Positions 10,131 to 20,071 of a stretch of DNA of 24,404 nucleotides are shown here, in pieces (the first letter of the stretch is position 1; the number at the start of each line of letters is the position of its first letter). This DNA comes from Tieghemiomyces parasiticus (taxonomy: Eukaryota; Kickxellomycota; Dimargaritomycetes; Dimargaritales; Dimargaritaceae), in NCBI GenBank assembly GCA_027575765.1, contig JANBPT010000739.1, positions 1 through 24,404 on the forward strand, read 5' to 3'. Under the pieces are notes generated by a model, which saw only the letters and a program-made list of their open reading frames with translations, searched no databases and was not told where the DNA came from. Position numbers and translations under genes: made by a program.

Positions 10131-11895
10131 GGGCTCGGCCTAGTATCATAATACCTTTCTTTACATCAGAGGTGTACTCGTTACCATGGTATGGTTCAGC
10201 TGGATTATCACACTCTGCACGGGGTGTTGGGGACAGAGTACCGGATTACCTTGGTTATTCCTCCGCACCTCGAGGCTCGGCCGTCAATACTACCCCTGCT
10301 CCGGTGGTAGAGGGAGAGGGGTTGTCAAGAGATTACAGCGCATTGAAATTCGGACGGGTCACGTTAGGTTGGGCGTTCTATCCCTCCCTCTGGTTGTGAT
10401 ATTCACTTTATTCAGGGTACTCCGCCGGCCCACAACGCTTCTTCTATATACCACAGCGCGCCCCTTTATCGCAATAGCCTCAGGGAGTTGGGCTTTCCTG
10501 ATAGGCTAAGCATACCTACGACTGGATTCATTGGCTGCTCCAACGACCCCCGCTTGGTATCGGCTGCTCGTTCTATCCACCACACGTGCCAATGCAGCCA
10601 CTCGTACCTACAGATAAGGGGGGGGTAATCACCTAAACTTCGGGGCCTTGCCCAGACCAGCGGGGTCCCTTTCGCACCGGTATCGATCAACCGCTGTCTT
10701 GCTTCCTGAGCTCCTATATGTTTCTCGTTACGGCACAAACTTCTTGGAAACGTACCTAACCATGTACAAACTTATTCCTACACTACTGCTCAGGACACAC
10801 CCAACAAACGAATGTTCCCATCCGCCGATAAATCCAACAATGCCTTAATGTATACGAACTTGATGTTGTGGGCCAACCTGATTCGATCCCACACCCGCTG
10901 TCGGGCACTGTATAGTGTATAGTCGATGAATTGATGGTGGTGACGAGGCCCGGACAGTACTATTCTTGAGTCAGTAGTGAACTAGGGTACAGGCTGCTAG
11001 ATATCACAGCAAAGGCTGGCCAGCGTCGATCTTAGGTGCGCGAAACCGATAAGTTCGACCTTCCGGGCCCGACTACACAAAATTCCGCGACCAAATAACT
11101 CAGGCCAGCTGCAACCTTGTATTAGAGGTAACCAACCACTAGAAGGCCACATAGCTATAATCGGATGCGAGGGGAGAGGGAGAGCTGGCGCCACTCGCGA
11201 GTAAGGTGTGCTCGGATATGGGGGATGGCCTACTCCACTTAAACATCTGCCAACTATAATCTTGGACATGGGAACAGATAAAGGTAGCGGAGCACACTTG
11301 CGCCTCCATGGGCCTCCCCCCGGCCACCAAGTCAAGCTCTTTGGTACCATCACCTACTTTCCTCCTGCCGCACCCTTCCCGTCGGATCGAATGCCATATA
11401 GTAAAGTGTTGATGCTAACCACCCCCAACGCTGCACTACCCACCGCCTATTAGTGCGCTCTTTCTGCACGACAATGCCTACGATTGCTCTTCCGCACCAA
11501 CTCCCAGGCTGCATGGCCGGCCGCCTAGTGTCAAGCCGTAAAGTGGTTCCTCCTAGTTGGCCACTGCCACTACTTGCCGGTACACTGCTGGACATACCGG
11601 AAGCGCACTCGTATCTGCGATTGGAGCCTTCGTTTGCCCTAAACACGGCCGGGAGCATATCTACTTTCAGCCCCACTATAAGTATCCTCAACAGGCCTCT
11701 TGCTATTAGAACTTGCCACTCAAAGCAGCGTAAATATATCTCCATCCTAGGTCATTGCCATAGTAATTCTAGTTATCCTACGCCATTCACATCTAAACTC
11801 CTTATTGTTCGCATGCTTACCTTCTGAACGCCACCATTGTAATTTGTTTACTTGCCCCTTGCAGGCGTGCGACTTGAGCAGTCCGAAAGCGTCAA

Positions 11896-11918
11896 CTCTC
11901 TTTCTCTCCCTCTCTCTC
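11896..11918 (+). repeat. CT-rich tract upstream of the DUF1365 gene
   Basis: A 23-bp pure pyrimidine run of CTCTC, TTTCTCTCCC and TCTCTCTC lies about 310 nt upstream of the DUF1365 start codon on the coding strand. CT-rich stretches are common in filamentous-fungal promoters; a regulatory role here is only inferred. Confidence 0.5.
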
Positions 11919-12080
11919 AACCACGGCCTCTTCAATTGCGCCCATAGATTTCTACAACCCCAGTCGGCTACCTGACGTAACGTTAAACCCTTCTATTTAT
12001 TGGGCTTAATAACATTGGCATTGAGCCCTGCGTTTTACTCTAATCGACTCGGAGTTACGTCGGGCCAAGGCCCTTAGGCT

Positions 12081-12090
12081 CATAAATTTA
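12081..12090 (+). promoter_or_regulatory. Possible TATA-like element of the DUF1365 gene
   Basis: CATAAATTTA lies about 140 nt upstream of the ATG at 12230, in an AT-rich dip in otherwise GC-balanced DNA, with a pyrimidine-rich stretch between it and the start codon. It is not a perfect TATA box and the transcription start is unknown. Confidence 0.25.
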
Positions 12091-12229
12091 ATCAGCCCCT
12101 TTGGGTGTTCACTTCCGGGTCAATTGTGCTGGACCTCCCTAGTTTGTTTTCCACGTTACTGCACCGGCTGGCCAGTCCTTCGCCTCGCCGTTTACTACCC
12201 GTCCCACCACTGCCCCTCATTCGTTCCGC

Positions 12230-14965
12230 ATGGCCGACCTTGTGGCGCTCCTGTTGGAAGCCCCGCAGTACGCCCGAGACTGGCTTTCCGACAACCTGTG
12301 TGCGATTGAGTGGCCCACTGGGGCGCTACCCTTGTTACTGGCCTGGCCTGTCCTGGGCCTTGTCGGCTACTGGGTCATCCGTCTGGCCCTGGCCCGGGTT
12401 CTACAGAGTCTCGACGGGGCCAAGCGCACCTTACCAGGCGTCTTCCTCGTCGAGACCCGTCACTACCGCTTTGTACCGGTCAAGCACGGCTTCCGCTACC
12501 CGCTCTTCTACTTTCGGGTGGCTCTGAGCGAACTCGACAGCCGCCCTGCCGATGCTAATCCGACGACGGGAGCCCACGAAACCTGGTGGCTAGGATGCAT
12601 CCCTGCGTTCCGCTACAACCGCTGGGCTCTGTTCTCTGTACACGCCTCGGATTATATGGGTACCCGACCCCCGTCGCCAGCCGTCGCCACCATATCTGAC
12701 GATATTCCGCCGATGGTGGCCACCACCACCCTCACGTCTCGCCTAATGGCTGGATTACAGGCTTTGGGTTACTCGGTTGACGGTGTCGACCATATCGAAT
12801 TGTTTACCACCCCGCGTTGTCTCGGTTACGCCTTCAATCCGGTGTCTTTCTACTTTTGCTACCGCCGCAATCCCATCAGTGACCAATTAGAGCTGCGCTA
12901 CACTGTACTGGAGGTCCACAACACTTTTGGCGAGCAGCACCTCTACGTGGACGCCAAGGCCACTAATACCGGTTTGCCAAGTAGTGCCTGTACGGCCGGT
13001 AGCTTTAGCACGCCGCGGACTTTCCACGTCTCCCCGTTCAATGACCGCCTAGGCGACTACCGCATCTCCGCCTGCTACGATACGCCGGACTATCTCGCTG
13101 TGCGCGTGGCCTACTTTGCCCAGCTCACCGCCGGCCGGGAGTTCCAGCCGGCTGAGGCCGACCGGGACGTTCCGGCCGCTGTGGTCAACGACTCTGGTAC
13201 CTACAAAAAGTTTTTGGCCACGGTGGCTGGCCATGGGTACCGTCTGACCACCCCGGCCCTGTTCTACCTCCTGTGGACCTACCCGGTCACGGCCTTCCTA
13301 ACCATGCCCCGGATCGTTTACCAAGCCGGCTGGCTGGCCTTCCATCACCACCTACCGGTCTACGCGCGGCCCGAGCCCATGCCCCACAGCACGGGTACGC
13401 TACCGCCCACTACGTTCGAGAAGCGCGCTTTAGTCCTCATGTCGGACATGCTCATCAAAATGTCCGCGCTGCCCGAAGTCCGGCCTCTCCGTTTTATCGT
13501 CCACCTTCCCGGGGCGGCCGATCACCCGCTTGTCTTGCCCCGCTCCGATACCGAGGTACCGAGCGAGACCATCACGTTACGCTGTACCAGTTATCGACTC
13601 TACACCGAACTCCTAGTCAGTCCCGATCCCGTACTCGCCCTGCTTCTCACCTACGTGGAGGGCCACTGGGAGTGCGACGACCTCCCTCGATTCGTCCGAA
13701 CCGTCGCCAACTTCTTTGGCGCGCTCAGCCGGACCTTGCATGCTGAAACTGTGGCCAAGTTTCGCGAACATAGCATTGGTGCTGGGAGTGGTCCGTCTCT
13801 GCCCGCGGTCCCGCTGTGGGCACGTCTCACTAACTGGCTGCGTGGGTACCAAACGATCTACCACGATGGCTCCCAACAGGTTGCGGCCGAGACGCTACGC
13901 CTGTTGGAGCCATTCCTCCAGCGCGCTCACGGCAAACCCAATAGCCTCGTGTTTGCCCCCGATGCGGCCATGCACCGAGTAAGTCGACCTGGACTGGTGC
14001 TCCGATGTAACACTGCTTTGGCTTAATGACGGCCGCGGTAGTCGCCAGTAGAAGTCTGATCCCACACTTACCTTTCAGCCACCTCTCTTTCCCTTCACGC
14101 CGCCCACTGTTCTTCGCCGCTCCAGGTCTTGGCCAAAGCTTCTAATGCCGTAGTGGACCATAGCCGTCTATTGGCCCTCCCGAAAGCCCAGCCCAGCCGT
14201 CCGGACCCGGTTCTCCAGAGTATCGAACATATAAAACGCTCGCGGGCCACGCACGTTGTGATCCCTACTTACCTGAGCAGCCACGGCCTCGACCAATCAC
14301 TCTACCGCTGCCAGAACCTCCTCAAGGCGAACCTCGCCCACCTCGTCCTCATCCCTAGTTTTAAACCCGACCGCAGCCGCATGCACATTGTGGATTATTA
14401 CCTGGTCCACTTGATGACGGCCAATGACCTGAGGACCAGCGCAAATTTGGTCAACGAAGCATTAGCCATGACAGTGGACCCGCCCCAGGCTACTCAGAGA
14501 ACACTGTCGCGCCCGTCGGTCGTGGATTTAACCACTTGGCAACTCCTTCAACCTTGGAACGGCCAGGCCTTGGCCTTTACCTGGTGGCTATTCGCCGAAA
14601 CCGTCGTCAACTACCTCGGACAGAGCATCTTTCATAGCCTCACCACCTTCGCACCCGGGACGGACCCGTCCCTCGCGACCCGCCGGATCGTGGACCTGTG
14701 GCCACGGTACCTATCGACGCATTTAGGTCCGCGTGGGTGGCCCATCGACCCCGTCGGCCCCATGGCCCCGTCACGAGTAGCGACGCAATCCCCACCCGGG
14801 CCGTCCGCCGCGGAACGGCGAGACCATAGCCCTGATGGCTACGGTGAAGTAGATGCTCACGTCTACGCCAGGGCGGAGCGGCCCGCTATCGACACCCTGC
14901 GCCAGAATTCGCCGCAGGCCCGGCTCCTGCGCATTCAGGAATTCTGCGAGGCCTTCACCTACTGA
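12230..14965 (+). CDS. DUF1365 protein with long C-terminal extension (fatty-acyl modification partner)
   Basis: Two exons, 12230-13978 and 14126-14965. The 147-nt intron has donor GTAAGT at 13979 and acceptor CGCTCCAG, phase 0; product 862 residues. A transmembrane segment is likely at about 32-55. DUF1365 spans about 74-385 with its hallmark blocks: RHYRFVPVKHGFRYPLFYF (77-95), PRCLGYAFNPVSFYFCY (195-211), EVHNTFGEQHLY (228-239), FHVSPFNDRLGDYRI (265-279) and YRLTTPALF (337-345). Residues 400-510 form a further region whose YVEGHWECDDLPRFV (475-489) resembles the N-terminal segment of CFA synthases. The exon-2 part (584-862) matches nothing I recognise. DUF1365 has no proven reaction; bacterial genes often sit beside a Cfa-type methyltransferase and an FAD amine oxidase, and here the methyltransferase lies head-to-head. 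ATG 12230 is the first Met after an in-frame TAG at 12140. If the intron were retained, the protein would end at 598 residues. Confidence 0.85.
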
Positions 14966-15319
14966 GCTGTTAACTTCGTCCATACCCTTCGGTTACCAAT
15001 TAAGCCATGTCAAATGCCAAAACATTGAATTGATACCTACCGTTGACGATATTCCCTAGTCGGGACGTCTTGAAATCCCTTACCAGTCATCTGGCTTTTC
15101 CTGGATTTATATTTACCTTTTGCCATATTAATATATCTAACCCGACTCCCCCAAAACGCACTTGACCATACTGCGTGCATACCTGACCTGGGGGTTACTG
15201 AAGTCTTTCGATTCATGGCATGTCAAAATTGTTTATTGTATACGACATGAAATACTTGCGGCGAAAATATCGCCACCCAAGCAGGATTACACGCCAAATA
15301 GTGAAGAGACTAGATACCG
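14966..15319. other. Convergent 3' intergenic region
   Basis: This 354-nt AT-rich stretch lies between the stop codons of the DUF1365 gene (plus) and HRD3 (minus) and must carry the 3' ends of both. No canonical AATAAA is present on the plus strand after 14965; the nearest AT-rich element is TTAATATATC near 15128-15137. The HRD3-side signal is listed separately. No gene is seen. Confidence 0.6.
15232..15237 (-). terminator. Candidate polyadenylation signal of HRD3
   Basis: TTTATT on the plus strand is AATAAA on the minus strand, 83 nt past the HRD3 stop codon, in AT-rich DNA. Position and sequence fit a cleavage/polyadenylation signal; fungal signals are loose, so it is a candidate only. Confidence 0.45.
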
Positions 15320-18300
15320 TTACAAATCACTGGTCGACTCATCCGAGGAGGCTGCGGGCGGAGGGGGCGGGGGTGACCGAGCGGCGGGGCCGGGAACGTG
15401 GACGGAGTCCTCCTCTTGCACAGCGCCACCTTCCTCTTCCGCCTGGATTGTCGGACAGCCCTCGACAATCGGGGCGGGATCAGCGGAAGTATGCTCCACC
15501 GGCTCACTGGCAACCTCGGCGGCTGTTGTGGTCTCCACGGGCGGAGACGATATCGCCTCCATCTCCGTCTCTACCTCCGACTCGTACCCGTCCATCGACG
15601 TGTTCGTGGAGGGTACCCTTGGCATTATATACTCGGCCTCGAACGCCGTTCCGTCGTCATTCTCGTCATGACTGAAGGTCGGACGGTGACGGAGGGTGCT
15701 CAGGTCCGGCGGGTGGAGAGACGAGGTAGCAGCGGGGATCACCGGTGACTCCAAACCAGCGGCGTCGGTTGTCGGAGTCGGGGGTACCGAGGTGGTCGGT
15801 GTAGGCGGTTGGGTGCGTGGGTGGTTCGGCCGGCCGTCGTCCAGCTGGCGTGCCAGGGCTCGCCACTCCTGGGCACGGATGGCCCCGGGGTTGTCCATGC
15901 GGGCCCGAATCTCGTCGCGTAGATGCTCGTGCATGCCCGCCCTAGGCCCGCCCCGTGGTTGCTGTTGCGGCGGCGGCGGTGGGAGAGGTGCCCCGGGGTC
16001 GTTGGGGCCGAGAGCAAACCGGTTCTGCCGGACATACATCATCCAGCCCACGAGGGCGCACAGGCCCAGAATGATTAGATTTTCTAGCCAGCTGTCCTCG
16101 TCGTAGTCGAGGGTACCATCGGTCTCAAACCGACCGTCTGGGTCGTGTTCGAACGCCCCCATCGGGTCATCCAGACGCTCCTGCGTGCGGCGGCGGTGGT
16201 GGGCCTGCGCTTCCTCAATCACATCTGCTGGCGGGTAGTACGGCCGGTTGAGCTCGACATGGCCGAACGGGTCCCGCCAGGGCGTGTTCTGGGTCGGGAT
16301 GCGTGGCCGTTCGAGCGGCTGGGCCACCGCGGTGGGGTCGTCGGTTCCAGGAATGGCGGCGGCGGCCTGTGGGTTAGCCGGATCTCCGGCCTCATCCGCC
16401 AGGTACTCGCCTTTCCCATCATCAAGTGGCGGCGGGGCGTCCTCCCTGACCTCATCATGGCTGCCAAACAGGAACGACCCCGTTCCCACGTCCTCGCCAT
16501 GAAGCCAGGCCCAATAGTACCGCACTGTCAGACGAATGAGGGATAGGGTAACGGGGAGGGACCCCTTCGGGTAAGTTGAAGCGGCACGCTCGTAGCACCG
16601 CTTGGCCATGTAAAAATCGCGAGGCACGCCCAACCCGTTCTCGTGCATCCAACCGAGGTTCCACATGGCAATGGGATTGAGGTGGTTCTCAGCGGCCAGT
16701 TGGTATGCGGCGGCGGCTCGCTTCAGGTTGCGTGGGACACCACGGCCGTCAAAATAGTAGTCACCGACCTTAATTAAACCATCCACGTTGCCCTGGTTAG
16801 CGGCGCGGGTCCAGGATGACAAAGCCAGCTGGGGAGCCAGTCGATTCAGGACCAGAGCGTGCGACTCGGGCGTGGACCCGGTGAGCTCCAGCAGCCAGGC
16901 CAGGTTGGCCTGTGCCACCTCATAGCCCATCTCGGCGGCTAGGGCGTACCGCACTAGCGAGTTGGTCAGGTCGTTGGGGTCGAATGGCTGCTTCTGGGCG
17001 TGGCGGGCGGGGACCAGCGGTGTGTACAACCAGTTAGCCTGTTCTGCCACCTTCTTGAACAGCGGGACAGCGTTCTCGCAGGACGCCGGGGTGCCGCGGC
17101 CGGACCGATAGAGCTGAGCTAGGTGGTACATGCCCAGGGGGTGGCTGAACCGGGCAGCCACCGTGAAGTAGTTGAAAGCATGGGTGTAGTGCTTAAGCTC
17201 CTTATAGCGCAGCCCAATCTCGGTGAAACTAGCCACGTCACCACGCTGGGCGGCCTGGTCGAACCACGTCATGGCCAGCTCCTTGTTACGCGGGACTAGG
17301 GTTCCGTCGCGGTAGAATATGCCCAGCCAGTACATGGCGTTGCTGCTGGCTCGCTCAGCCCCGCGCTGGAACCAGTAGTAGGCAGTCTCGTTGCTGGGTC
17401 GCACCCCCTCACCACGCACGTACATCTGGCCCAGACTGGCCGCCGCGATCCCGGCGAGCAGATCCTCATACGCGAAAGCGTGGCCGTTGAGAGCCTCTAG
17501 GAAGCTCTCGGGCCAAGGCGTACCTGGGGTCTGGTGCGCCGGATCAACGTAGCGCGGGCCGGCGTAGGCCTTGGGATCCGTTACCTCGAGCTCGGTCACG
17601 ATGGAGCGGAGGTACTTAAGGGCCAACGGGTAGTTGGGCTCGGTGGTAGCAGTTCCGGCATAGTGGATTTGGGCCAAGGTGAGCTCGGCTTTCAAGTCCC
17701 CGCGGTCGGCCCGGTACCGCCAGTACTCGAGCACGTCGGCAAGCATGCTGGGGTCTCGCGGCCGCCGATCGTGACCATTATCCTCGGGCTGGATACCGTA
17801 CACGCCAGCGTCGGCGTCACTCAGGCGCGGGTACTCCAGGGGCAGATGACGGCCCCCGGGGGGACCGGCTAGCAGGTGCTTAATGGCCCGGCGCGCCACA
17901 TGGTGGTAGTTGGATAAGGCCACATCGCAGTGGGCGGGAGCGCCTGTGCCCGTGTGGTAGCGGTAGGCCACGGCCATCTTGGCTGGAAGGTGGCCCTGCA
18001 GAGCCGCGAAGGTGTAGTAGAGAACGGCCCTGCTGGGGCTACGCTGCGGATGGTGCCGCGGGCCGTAAGGGAAAAGTGGCCGGCGTAGGGTGACGGTGTC
18101 ACCGTCAGTGGTGACCTGCGGCACAGGCAAGGCCGCTGGCGGGGCAGTCCGGGAATAGTCAGCGCTGTCCCACACGTTAGTATCGAATCCGAAGCCTGTG
18201 GCATAGAACCAGCCCACCATAAACTGAGCGGTCGGATGGCCGGCCTCGTCAGCCAGGCGGTGATAGAATCGAAAGGCGCGGTCGAACCGGTGCGGGATGC

Positions 18301-19143
18301 TATACTCGCCGTACAGGTAGACGTGGGCCAGGGTGAGCAGGGCGTTGGCGTAGTTGTATTCGTCGCCCAGGAAGTGGAGCAATCGCATAGCCTCAGCCAC
18401 CAAAGGTTCAATGTGGATGGCCTGGTCTTCGACCCCTGGGTGGTCCAAGGCATAGGGCGAAATATAGGCGTCTAGGCGCGGGTCGCGGCGGTGCAGGCGG
18501 GTGAGGGGTCGCCGAGGATCGAATCCTGACCCATCTTCCGCCCCACTGGCCGTGTCACCGATCCGCAGTGCCGACCGCCACAGGTGTTGGGCGTTTTCTA
18601 GTCCGGGGGCCAAGGTAGTGGCGTAGAACTGGCGGATGGCCAACCGGACCGATTTGGGCAACAGAATGAACGGTGAGATGCCGTCGCCTGTGGGAATGCT
18701 GCCGCCACTGCCTTGTGCATATAGCGGGTAGGCGCGCTTTTCGTACCTGTCAAGGATGGTGGTTGCCTCAGCGTAAATCTCGTCGGCGGTCAGGCCGTTG
18801 GGGCGAGAGCTAGGCGATTCCTGAGCGGTGGTAGCTGCTGCTACGGTACCCTGGGTCTCGGCGGCCTGCACGGTACCTGATAGCACAGCCAACAATGCCC
18901 AAGGCACGCCGAGTAATACTGGATAACCGGTTAAGTTGACGTGATGGGGTGGGGTCGAAGGGTTAATGGAACAGTTAGGTTGCGTCAACGAGGCTGTTGA
19001 AGTTTGGCACAGCTGTCATGTGCGGACGGCGGTGACGCTACCTCTGCCATTCTTTAAGCAGACACTACCCCCCCCCTCCTCTGACATCACCATCCAGGTC
19101 GGGGCTGTGACTTACCGATGACTTGGCGTTTACAAGCCCTCAT
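15320..19143 (-). CDS. HRD3: Hrd3/SEL1L, Sel1-repeat adaptor of the HRD1 ERAD ubiquitin ligase
   Basis: Two exons, 19143-19116 and 18993-15320. The 122-nt intron has donor GTAAGT and acceptor TTCAACAG, phase 1; product 1233 residues. The main frame has no usable Met near its 5' end, while the 28-nt exon supplies ATG with an in-frame stop just upstream. Hrd3/SEL1L recruits misfolded ER proteins to the Hrd1 ligase. Order: hydrophobic signal segment (about 33-50); Sel1 repeats from about 210 to 820, including the family-typical AEMGYEVAQANLAW (about 695-708), VGDYYFDGRGVPRN and MWNLGWMHENGLGVPRD; acidic linker; one transmembrane helix (about 980-998); then about 235 cytosolic residues with PPPPPP and PTPTT stretches. 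Yeast Hrd3 (833 residues) and human SEL1L (794) are far shorter and have short tails. Convergent with the DUF1365 gene. Orthology rests on the repeat-by-repeat match to SEL1L and is strong. Confidence 0.92.
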
Positions 19144-20071
19144 CGCGAAGAAAAAGGTTTACTGTGGGAGGTGCCAAGCGAAGCAGTCAGGAGTAGATGG
19201 AGAGCTGCAGAGAGGTGAAATGGCGGCAAGGTTTGCGATGCGAAGGTGTCACAAAGTATACGAGTCAGATGTCTGGAGTTCCAATGACCCCTGTGGGGAG
19301 GGAAGCTAAGTTGTAGACCCTGTGGAGCAGAGAAGTGGATTGAATGAAGAGACTATGAAGCCGGTATGGATGCGAGAGTTGCTTTAATGGGAAAGGAGGG
19401 GACGCACGCGGGAGAAGAAAGGGCCCACCTCTCGCCTATGTAGGGTCCGCTCAGACGGTCACCACGGAGGTGGGGAGGGTATATGGTGCACCAAGCTGTG
19501 CGCGGGAGAATGCAGGTAGGTAATAATTCGAACGGTATGGCTGTGTCGCTCCCATGTTGGCTAGATCTTCGCCTACAGCCCAAGTCAAGTTGAGCGGGAA
19601 GAATGGTGAGCTTGTTTCCGTCGGGGTGAGTGAGGTGAGGGAGTTGGGGACCTGACGCCGGATTGTCCTGGCGGGTAGATACATTACGGGTTGTCGCTAT
19701 TACATCCCCACCATCAGCATATCTACTTTAGGCTGTAGTATCACGCAGCTATCGATTTGAAGCTGAGCAATACCCCCCCCCCTCGCGCGCGCCACGGCGA
19801 GGCCTACATGGCTATAGGGCGGTCCCATCTATATGGCCCGCCCATTTATTTCTCCCGTTACGGATACTTCCGCACCAGACCGAACAAACTCCCATTTTAC
19901 ACAGGTCTGGCCAACTTGACCGAGCGTCGATAATGTGAAAATAATGATAATGACAAGAGGCAAGAAGGATAAAAAGAAAAGAAGAGGGTGAACCACTACA
20001 CCCTTCGTGCGAAAGCAGAATATTCCGGCCGGGGGTAGTATATAGCGTATGACCCCGCACCACTAAATGTA
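19144..20071. other. Intergenic region: HRD3 upstream region and SPT6 3' region
   Basis: These 928 nt lie between the HRD3 start codon and the SPT6 stop codon, both on the minus strand. Open frames are under 106 codons and unrecognisable. A nine-C run followed by CTCGCGCGCG lies near 19771-19790. No clear TATA box is seen upstream of HRD3. A minus-strand AATAAA at 19850-19845 probably serves SPT6. Confidence 0.55.
19845..19850 (-). terminator. Candidate polyadenylation signal of SPT6
   Basis: TTTATT on the plus strand is AATAAA on the minus strand, about 220 nt past the SPT6 stop codon. It is the only canonical hexamer I found in this spacer on that strand. Confidence 0.4.

Larger units (their letters stand above)
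8773..12229. other. 3.46-kb divergent spacer with no recognisable gene
   Basis: The spacer separates the start codons of the methyltransferase (minus) and the DUF1365 gene (plus), so it must hold both promoters. Open frames in it stay under about 131 codons, overlap on opposite strands and show no domain; I looked for the flavoprotein partner of these genes and found no dinucleotide-binding GxGxxG segment. No tRNA-like A/B box pair was found. TATA-like elements: CTATTTAAAGG near 9122-9132 (TTTAAATAG on the minus strand, about 350 nt upstream of the methyltransferase start), GGTATAAAGC near 9071-9080 (plus), and CATAAATTTA at 12081-12090. It also holds a near-perfect hairpin at 10085-10130 and a CT-rich tract at 11896-11918. 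Confidence 0.5.

Noticed and set aside
10860..10910. tRNA gene suggested by the B-box-like GATTCGATCCC
   Set aside because: The flanking bases do not pair to form a T stem, and no A box or acceptor stem lies at the right distance.
13979..14026. DUF1365 gene ending at the stop at 14024-14026 (598 residues)
   Set aside because: A textbook GTAAGT donor at 13979 and a pyrimidine-rich acceptor ending at 14125 join in phase to a 279-codon open frame, so a spliced 862-residue product is more likely. Kept as a possible intron-retention form.
2758..19143. PA-TM-RING ligase and HRD3 as one functional ERAD cluster with the lipid genes
   Set aside because: The genes are kilobases apart, in different orientations and with separate spacers. 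Proximity is not evidence of a cluster here, and fungal housekeeping genes are often neighbours by chance.
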